This document shows, piece after piece, positions 6,557-10,563 of a stretch of DNA of 10,563 bases. The first letter of the stretch is position 1; every line of letters begins with the position of its first letter. Source of the DNA: JAAXHE01 sp964551635 (GTDB lineage Bacteria > Latescibacterota > UBA2968 > GCA-2709665); contig CAZKDZ010000166.1 in NCBI GenBank assembly GCA_964551635.1, positions 1-10,563 on the forward strand, read 5' to 3'. The position numbers were made by a program, and so were the translations under genes. The notes under the pieces are model-generated. The model was not told the origin of the DNA. It saw only the letters and a program-made list of their open reading frames with translations, and made no database searches.

Positions 6557-7921
6557 CTATTCCTCCCGACCCGCGACGGCGTCCCGGATCTCCCGTACGC
6601 TTCCTTCCAGCCGGTCCAGCCTCTGATTTGCCGCCTCGACGTCTTTCTTGATCTTCGAGGCGATCGCAGTCTGCTCGTCGAGTTCCTCGGCCTGTATGGA
6701 GTCTTCTTCCTTGACCAGAATGCTCGTCAGCGTGGCGGTGAAGACACCCACCAGAACCATACCGGTGATCACCAGAAAAACCGTGAGGATTCTGCCGGAG
6801 GCGGTTTCGGGGTTGTGGATGTCGGCATACCCGCCCGTGACGAGCGTTGTAAAGCTCCACCAGAGGCTCTGCCAGAATCCCGTGCCCGACTCCATGTGCT
6901 CCAGAAACATAAAGACGACGGCGCCGAACACGAGCGACATGAGGCCATAGAGAAGGGACCTTTTGAGCAGACGGACGTCCAGCGTGGTGCTGAGGTGGTC
7001 CATGCCCCGCCAGAAGAACAGGCCGATGCGCATCAGCCGCAGCGCGCGCAAGATACGCACGGCACGCAGCAGACGCCCCAGACGCACGACGCCGAGGTCG
7101 CCGGAGGCCGCGATCACCTGCACGGGCGGAAGCGGAATGGACGTGATGAAGTCAATCCAGTTGTTCTTCCAATACCATTTTTTGGAAGCGGCAAGCTTGT
7201 GCTCGAAGACGAAGTTGGCCATGAAAATGGCGCAGCATACCACGTCGATGATCCAGAAGATCCAGAGCGTGCCCACCGAGAAATGCGGGTGTACTTCTAC
7301 AACGGGGTTCTTGTATTTCGACCCGCTGTCTACAATGTCCACTCCCGTCAGTTTTCCTCCGGTGACGTGCCCGGAAACAAGCGCGCCGCCGCCGGCGTTG
7401 TCCACGACGTGGATGTTCACGCGTTCATACCCGGCGCCCGCTTTCGTGATAACGATCTTGCTGATCTTCCCGTTTTTCACTTCCGCCGTTGCAGCCGCGC
7501 CGTCGCCGTTCGCGCCAATGCCGAGCAGGTCCACGACAAGGATCGAGATCAGAAACAGAATGAGGAAGAAGATGACGATGTCCTTCAGATGGACGTTCCG
7601 GACGCCTCCGAGCTTGTCGGCCTGCCTGTCCATCAGATGTTTCTTCTGGAAGGCCTGGTCGATGACCCTGGCCTTGTCCTCCAGTGTCTGTTTTTCCTCG
7701 TTCAACGTCGAGATTCGCGAATCGGCCGCGTCCAGGTCCAGTTCGTATCGGCCGTGCTTCTTTGTCAGGGCGACGGTGTCCGCACGTTCGGCCAGGCGGC
7801 TGATCTTCTCCTCTTCCTCTGCCAATTGCTCGTCAATGCTCTCGATCTCCCTCGACACCACGTCCTTCATCATCCTGATACGGTCGAGAGAACACGATTC
7901 GATTCGCTTTAGATTTGCCAT
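6557..7921 (-). CDS. Voltage-gated-type cation channel with coiled coils and an S1-S2 beta-repeat domain
   Basis: The protein has 454 residues. Residues about 14-100 look like an N-terminal coiled coil. S1 is about 115-136. Residues 137-213 form an unusually large extracytoplasmic loop. S2 is 217-240 and S3 about 255-270 (WIDFITSIP). S4 has arginines at 280, 283, 286, 289, 292, 295 and 298, every third residue. S5 is 321-341, followed by the pore helix and filter TGGYAD (362-367). S6 is 378-402, then a short C-terminal coiled coil (405-447). This is the six-segment VIC (ion_trans) plan, probably a tetrameric inner-membrane channel. Potassium channels usually have TVGYGD; here the second glycine is alanine, so K+ selectivity should not be assumed. 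The S1-S2 loop carries two copies of a VxxGK...I...G..Y unit (148-174 and 186-212). The ATG has AAGGG about 6 nt upstream. The MFS gene follows directly. Confidence 0.8.
   Translation of the reverse strand: MANLKRIESCSLDRIRMMKDVVSREIESIDEQLAEEEEKISRLAERADTVALTKKHGRYELDLDAADSRISTLNEEKQTLEDKARVIDQAFQKKHLMDRQADKLGGVRNVHLKDIVIFFLILFLISILVVDLLGIGANGDGAAATAEVKNGKISKIVITKAGAGYERVNIHVVDNAGGGALVSGHVTGGKLTGVDIVDSGSKYKNPVVEVHPHFSVGTLWIFWIIDVVCCAIFMANFVFEHKLAASKKWYWKNNWIDFITSIPLPPVQVIAASGDLGVVRLGRLLRAVRILRALRLMRIGLFFWRGMDHLSTTLDVRLLKRSLLYGLMSLVFGAVVFMFLEHMESGTGFWQSLWWSFTTLVTGGYADIHNPETASGRILTVFLVITGMVLVGVFTATLTSILVKEEDSIQAEELDEQTAIASKIKKDVEAANQRLDRLEGSVREIRDAVAGREE
6560..6567 (-). promoter_or_regulatory. 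Strong ribosome binding site for the MFS gene
   Basis: On the minus strand GGGAGGAA lies inside the last codons of the channel gene (R-E-E-stop). Its GGAGG core ends 8 nt before ATC (6551-6553), which is ideal spacing. No ATG, GTG or TTG in the MFS frame lies at usable distance, so the site supports initiation at a non-canonical or mutated codon. Confidence 0.55.
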
Positions 7922-7962
7922 CGCTGCCCTTGCAAATTCAGGTTACGTCTGAAATGGAAGAA

Positions 7963-8160
7963 TTACGTGCCGGATGAAGCTCTGCTTCTGGATTCACGGA
8001 TGATTGCCAGGTGGTCGTTCCAATCAGGCTCCCGCGCGGGACCCTCCAACCCGTCGCACGCACGAAAGAATGCTTCGAGATCCGCCTGTGACTCGAATCT
8101 CAACGATCTCTGCTGTTCTTCAGGCCGGCGGTCGGCTGAAGCTTTACGCCTTGCGCTCAT
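7963..8160 (-). CDS. Small hypothetical protein, 65 aa
   Basis: I do not recognise a family. The protein is charged, with a basic N-terminus (MSARRKASADRRPEEQQR), a middle segment predicted helical (QADLEAFFRACDG) and a C-terminus PDWNDHLAIIRESR. It has no membrane segment or signal peptide. The size, charge and DW..HL..I..SR ending recall small antitoxins of type II systems, but the resemblance is weak and no toxin adjoins it. The ATG at 8160 has GAGG about 10 nt upstream. The stop is 41 bp before the channel start on the same strand, so the two may share a transcript. Confidence 0.45.
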   Translation of the reverse strand: MSARRKASADRRPEEQQRSLRFESQADLEAFFRACDGLEGPAREPDWNDHLAIIRESRSRASSGT

Positions 8161-8216
8161 CGTATTGCCGCCTCATCGATATCCCTCGCGATAACCGTGC
8201 GTTATTTGCGAAGGCG

Positions 8217-8243
8217 AAAACAAGAGAGTCGCTTAATAGCGAC
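8217..8243 (-). terminator. Minus-strand intrinsic terminator
   Basis: On the minus strand GTCGCT-atta-AGCGAC (8243 to 8228) forms a perfect 6-bp stem with a 4-base loop, followed by T-rich TCTCTTGTTTT down to 8217. It would end the transcript of the AbiE and antitoxin-like genes before the 65-aa gene. The T-tract is interrupted, so strength is uncertain. The stem also contains the TAA stop of the small frame at 8233-8370. It could instead be an operator. Confidence 0.45.
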
Positions 8244-8370
8244 AATGGCTGAATCCGCTAATAATGTAATAAAGAAGAACGAGCAAGAAAAGAACCGGCT
8301 TCAGATGTGAAAGCCAGTACAAGGTCGGACAACGTGGCTGGAAGAAGGTTGTGAAGGCTGCAACGTTCAT
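8233..8370 (-). CDS. Possible 45-aa hydrophobic peptide overlapping the antitoxin-like gene
   Basis: An ATG at 8370 overlaps the stop of the upstream antitoxin-like frame as ATGA. The frame runs 45 codons to TAA at 8233-8235, inside the terminator hairpin. The peptide starts MNVAAFTTFF and has one plausible membrane segment, LKPVLFLLVLLYYIISGF (residues about 23-40). The tight coupling and terminator placement are what an antitoxin-toxin gene pair would show. Against this, it has no visible PIN, RelE or Doc motif, its hydrophobicity could follow simply from T-rich sequence, and it may be a toxin remnant. I know no family for it. Confidence 0.3.
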   Translation of the reverse strand: MNVAAFTTFFQPRCPTLYWLSHLKPVLFLLVLLYYIISGFSHCRY

Positions 8371-8591
8371 TCGCCACGTTGTGCAAGGAACCGTGCCAGT
8401 GCGCCCGGCCGTCGCGCCACCGGCTTGAGGACCTGACCTGGTGCTTCGGATGGTACCAGAATCCCGCGCCGTCTAAGTTCATCCAGCCGCTCTTCAATCG
8501 ACTGCTGCTTTTGACGCCTTTTTCTGCGGATATCATCCACGGGCATTCCTCCTGGTCCTGTCAAGCACATCTCGCAATGCGATCGAATCAT
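8367..8591 (-). CDS. Short antitoxin-like protein (Phd/YefM-type C-terminus), possibly truncated
   Basis: From ATG at 8591 this is 74 residues; an internal ATG at 8546 gives 59. The C-terminal half, SIEERLDELRRRGILVP followed by LKPVARRPGALARFLAQR, looks like the toxin-binding tail of Phd/YefM-family type II antitoxins, where a helical segment and a proline-arginine region follow the DNA-binding fold. The usual N-terminal Phd fold of about 50 residues is missing. The N-terminus is instead short and basic (DDIRRKRRQKQQ). It may therefore be a degraded antitoxin, or a small protein with only the tail. Neither start has a well-spaced ribosome binding site (AGGAGG lies only 1 nt from the 8546 ATG). 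The family assignment is from memory of similar tails and is tentative. Confidence 0.45.
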   Translation of the reverse strand: MIRSHCEMCLTGPGGMPVDDIRRKRRQKQQSIEERLDELRRRGILVPSEAPGQVLKPVARRPGALARFLAQRGE

Positions 8592-8710
8592 GTAGCCATG
8601 GGTTCGGCAGCGTTCAGCGGGACCTGCCGACCTGCGCCCATGAGCCTTTACATCGCCTGATCGGCATGGGAGAACGTTGCGACTTTATCGCCGTCCAATC
8701 TTCTGCATCG

Positions 8711-9634
8711 TCATTCCTTCCGCCAGGGACCACCCGCCGTCCAATGTCCGTTGAACCCAGACCCACGCGCTAAGGCATCCCATGGTTCTTTGAAAAACGA
8801 TACGAGGCACTCGCCCATTTCAATGCAATCTGATGGTATGTCCGGAATTTCGTTCCGGTCCAGATACGAACGCCATTGCTTGGAACGTTCCGCATCAGCG
8901 TAAAAGCTGGGCGTCAGGGCAACCGGCAGAGTCCGTGAGAACGTGGTACATCTTCGACCGAAGGTTGCGCGCATAGCTCTCACGAGTTGATCGCCCTCAA
9001 AGGCGAAGTGCTTTGTGAGTGCATAAAGATCGCAAAAATCCTTGTTGCGACTGTTCCCTTCACCCAGAACAACCATCGCGTGAAGCTTCTCGGCAATGAC
9101 GGCTTCCCGCGGATAAACACGGATATAGGGCCTTGGATTGTTTAGCAAGGTTGGGTAATGCGCGTCGTGCGGAGGCGGCTCCACGGCGTCTCCAAAGCCG
9201 ATATCGATCTGCATACGTATTTGCGCGTAATCCAAAGTCGCCTTTAGTCGTGCACGGATACTTTCGTACTCGCCGTGTTCGCGAATGGTATCGAACACAA
9301 TGTCGTTGATCTCGAAGTCAACTCCATCGTCTTCCACCGCAGTCTGACAGATTTCCTGAATTGTAGATCTTACATCGCTTACTAAGGAGCTGCCGTAGCT
9401 GGTAAAGTCGAGGTCGCGGGTCGGGCGGTGGACTGCTTCGCTCCAATGGACAAGGAGCGTAGCACCCTTCAGTACGTAGCGCTCTCGATGCTGCGATTCA
9501 CCAAGACGGTAGAGGAATCGCTCTGCAGCGTATCGCTCCAGCAGGAAAAGGAAATTTTCGCCGGTTTGGCGGCTCCGGTTCAGCAATCTTGCGCGTATGG
9601 ATGCGCCGACATTGCGGGGCCTTTCGCGTGTCAT
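8711..9634 (-). CDS. abiEii: AbiEii/AbiGii-family nucleotidyltransferase toxin
   Basis: The protein has 307 residues, normal for the family. Motifs in order: LKGATLLVHW (residues about 55-64), RPTRDLDF (70-77, with acidic pair D74 and D76 of the nucleotidyltransferase fold), QIDIGFGD (142-149, third acidic D144), EAVIAEKLHAMV (177-188) and RNKDFCDLYAL (196-206). These are the hallmark motifs of the DUF1814/AbiEii toxins of type IV toxin-antitoxin systems, which transfer nucleotides to a target; some homologues modify tRNA and cause growth arrest, blocking phage spread. All key residues appear intact, so the enzyme is probably active. It overlaps the antitoxin gene by ATGA (9631-9634), implying translational coupling. 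No strong ribosome binding site of its own is needed or seen. Confidence 0.85.
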   Translation of the reverse strand: MTRERPRNVGASIRARLLNRSRQTGENFLFLLERYAAERFLYRLGESQHRERYVLKGATLLVHWSEAVHRPTRDLDFTSYGSSLVSDVRSTIQEICQTAVEDDGVDFEINDIVFDTIREHGEYESIRARLKATLDYAQIRMQIDIGFGDAVEPPPHDAHYPTLLNNPRPYIRVYPREAVIAEKLHAMVVLGEGNSRNKDFCDLYALTKHFAFEGDQLVRAMRATFGRRCTTFSRTLPVALTPSFYADAERSKQWRSYLDRNEIPDIPSDCIEMGECLVSFFKEPWDALARGSGFNGHWTAGGPWRKE

Positions 9635-10224
9635 ACCAGAAGCGCCTCCAGGTAGCTCCGCATAACCGTCTGCGCGCGGCAGACTTCAGAGGCTCGAACA
9701 ACCTCGTCCACTGTGACAGCACGCGATCGCAGCGCATCTCCAAGCGCCTCAAGCGCTATATCGAGTCCAATCTTGTTGCGATATCGGAAACAATCCACGA
9801 CGGTTCGGGCTGGCGAAGTGATGTGAAACGGCACCCCAAGTACCGACTGACGGATTACGCCATAGGTTAGCATCGCGCCGGAGAAACGGACTACACGTAC
9901 CCGGGCGGGCGCACGGGTGGGTTTTCGGGCCTTTCGATCCAGAGCGATCCAGATCTCGTGAGGCGACTGTGTACCGATTTCATGGAAGCGAAGCGCCGTC
10001 AGCAGGCACATGACCGCGTTTGGAATAGTCGCAGCTACCATCGCGATCGACTCTGATTCCGTATGTTCGACCTCGGATAGTCGATAGAGGCCGTTTCCAA
10101 GACTCTCGACGAGTCCTTCAGCGACAAGGCCCGTCAGTTTCCGATGTGATATCCCAAACTGTGCGAGGTCTCTCGGTCTAAAATAGGTACCCAGGCCGGC
10201 CCTCTGTAGTTGAGCAATATCCAT
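9631..10224 (-). CDS. abiEi: AbiEi-family antitoxin / transcriptional repressor
   Basis: The protein has 197 residues from ATG at 10224. The frame also allows TTG at 10233 (200 residues), but GGATGA at 10234-10239 is well spaced (9 nt) only for the ATG. Residues about 1-55 form a winged helix-turn-helix (FRPRDLAQFGISHRKLTGLVAEGLVESLGNGLYRL, shown here only in part: ISHRKLTGLVAEG). The remainder, with HEIGTQSPHEIW, FSGAMLTYGV and SPARTVVDCF, matches the AbiEi C-terminal domain that counters the toxin. Known AbiEi proteins repress their own operon by binding inverted repeats, and a nested 48-bp dyad lies just upstream at 10246-10293. It partners with AbiEii downstream, overlapping by 4 bp. Confident family call. 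Confidence 0.8.
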   Translation of the reverse strand: MDIAQLQRAGLGTYFRPRDLAQFGISHRKLTGLVAEGLVESLGNGLYRLSEVEHTESESIAMVAATIPNAVMCLLTALRFHEIGTQSPHEIWIALDRKARKPTRAPARVRVVRFSGAMLTYGVIRQSVLGVPFHITSPARTVVDCFRYRNKIGLDIALEALGDALRSRAVTVDEVVRASEVCRAQTVMRSYLEALLV

Positions 10225-10244
10225 GACGTTCAATCATCCGCAAA

Positions 10245-10271
10245 TTGACATAAAATGTCGGCAGTTACAAT
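10245..10271 (+). promoter_or_regulatory. Possible divergent plus-strand promoter
   Basis: TTGACA (10245-10250, perfect -35) is followed after 15 bases by TACAAT (10266-10271, 5 of 6 to the -10). The spacing is shorter than the optimal 17. It overlaps the left half of the dyad upstream of abiEi and points away from the operon, toward the right edge, where no credible gene is visible inside the window. Confidence 0.3.
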
Positions 10272-10293
10272 TATTAGCCGACGTTCGTTGTCA
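10246..10293. promoter_or_regulatory. Candidate AbiEi operator: nested 48-bp dyad
   Basis: Two inverted pairs share one centre at 10269.5: the outer TGACA (10246-10250)/TGTCA (10289-10293) and the inner GTCGGC (10257-10262)/GCCGAC (10277-10282). A further tight palindrome, GACAT-aaa-ATGTC (10247-10259), lies in the left half. The dyad ends 22 bp before the abiEi ATG. AbiEi antitoxins are known to bind inverted repeats ahead of their operon, so autoregulation here is a reasonable inference. Confidence 0.5.
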
Positions 10294-10445
10294 TTTGGAC
10301 GCTCTTGGAGACATTCCGTTCAATGTATTCAGTATGTTTTTTTCGATCTTCCATTTAACAAGCCAGCATTGGGTCTTACAGTAAGCCCCCAACGCATAGT
10401 GCGGGAATATTTGTTCACGCTGCTTGCGTACGTTAAGGTACTGAA
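10294..10445. other. Intergenic stretch without recognisable content
   Basis: Open frames crossing this stretch on either strand run into the repeat element at 10446-10557 and show no protein-like features. I see no RNA gene, terminator or further promoter of note. Confidence 0.5.
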
Positions 10446-10557
10446 ATCCCCCCACCGCATCAGCCGTCGTCGGCCCTTCGACACCTTTCGACAAGCTCAG
10501 GGCAGGGCTCAGGGAACGGGCTCGGCTTCTGCGACTCCCCCTCAAGGGGGGAGTGAT
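10446..10557. repeat. REP/MITE-like element, copy 2, with different interior
   Basis: The left end ATCCCCCCACCG (10446-10457) and the right 25 bases (10533-10557, 24 of 25 identical to 5211-5235) match the ends of the element at 5165-5235 in the same orientation. The element is 112 bp instead of 71 bp. The interior differs and contains short duplications: TTCGACA at 10477-10483 and 10487-10493, GCTCAGGG at 10495-10502 and 10507-10514. Sequence of the type TTCGACAAGCTCAGGG is, from experience, a common intergenic repeat in environmental genomes. Confidence 0.55.
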
Positions 10558-10563
10558 TGAACC

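Noticed and set aside
6533..7912. 459-codon open frame on the plus strand
   Set aside because: It is the antisense of the channel gene; its composition is D/H/R-rich without motifs, while the minus strand has clear membrane segments, S4 and a pore.
8258..8536. 92-codon minus-strand frame overlapping the antitoxin-like gene
   Set aside because: It is in a different frame from the antitoxin-like protein and has no domain pattern; the antitoxin-like frame has a recognisable tail.
10255..10560. Plus-strand open frame of 101 codons downstream of the possible divergent promoter
   Set aside because: Its last third is the repeat element at 10446-10557 translated, and the start lies inside the dyad; nothing protein-like.
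1..10563. CRISPR array, tRNA, rRNA, integrase or transposase gene
   Set aside because: I saw no regular repeat-spacer pattern, no recognisable RNA gene and no recombinase motifs in any of the supported genes.

Overview
The window is 10.6 kb of fairly GC-rich bacterial DNA. The best clue to the host is a 995-residue secreted protein on the minus strand that joins a gluzincin-type metallopeptidase domain, a TolB/PD40-like beta-propeller and a C-terminal outer-membrane-type beta-barrel. It implies a diderm host, and the architecture is frequent in Gemmatimonadota and related uncultured phyla. That assignment is an inference; no rRNA or tRNA gene is present to fix the taxonomy.

Layout from left to right. 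Positions 1-654 hold no convincing gene, only short dispersed-repeat tags and hairpins. A sigma70-like promoter (655-683) and a perfect 7-bp palindrome just downstream of it (693-709) precede a single plus-strand gene at 810-1925. It encodes an HNH-type nuclease and contains T7/T8 runs that look foreign to the neighbourhood. A bidirectional terminator (about 1995-2027) separates it from the convergent secreted protein (2073-5060). A 71-bp REP/MITE-like element (5165-5235) lies in the next gap. Then, all on the minus strand, come an MFS exporter (5282 to about 6553), a voltage-gated-type cation channel (6557-7921) and a 65-residue orphan (7963-8160). Channel and exporter abut, but the exporter has no ATG, GTG or TTG at its natural N-terminus. 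A strong ribosome binding site points instead at an ATC codon.

From 8217 to the right edge the content is defence or toxin-antitoxin-like. A short ORF with an antitoxin-like C-terminus (8367-8591) overlaps a 45-codon hydrophobic ORF by ATGA, and that ORF ends inside a terminator hairpin. Upstream lies a complete type IV AbiE-like pair, AbiEi (9631-10224) and the AbiEii nucleotidyltransferase (8711-9634), also overlapping by ATGA. A 48-bp nested dyad (10246-10293) sits before the antitoxin. The right edge carries a second copy of the REP/MITE-like element (10446-10557).

The window therefore has a core-like centre (secreted peptidase, exporter, channel) flanked by accessory material: a lone regulated HNH nuclease on the left and AbiE plus antitoxin-like fragments on the right. 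The most unusual points are the channel architecture (seven-arginine S4, TGGYAD filter, and a duplicated GxGY-type beta-repeat in the first extracytoplasmic loop), the apparent ATC start of the exporter, and the orphan HNH gene behind a promoter-operator. No CRISPR array, integrase or transposase gene was found.
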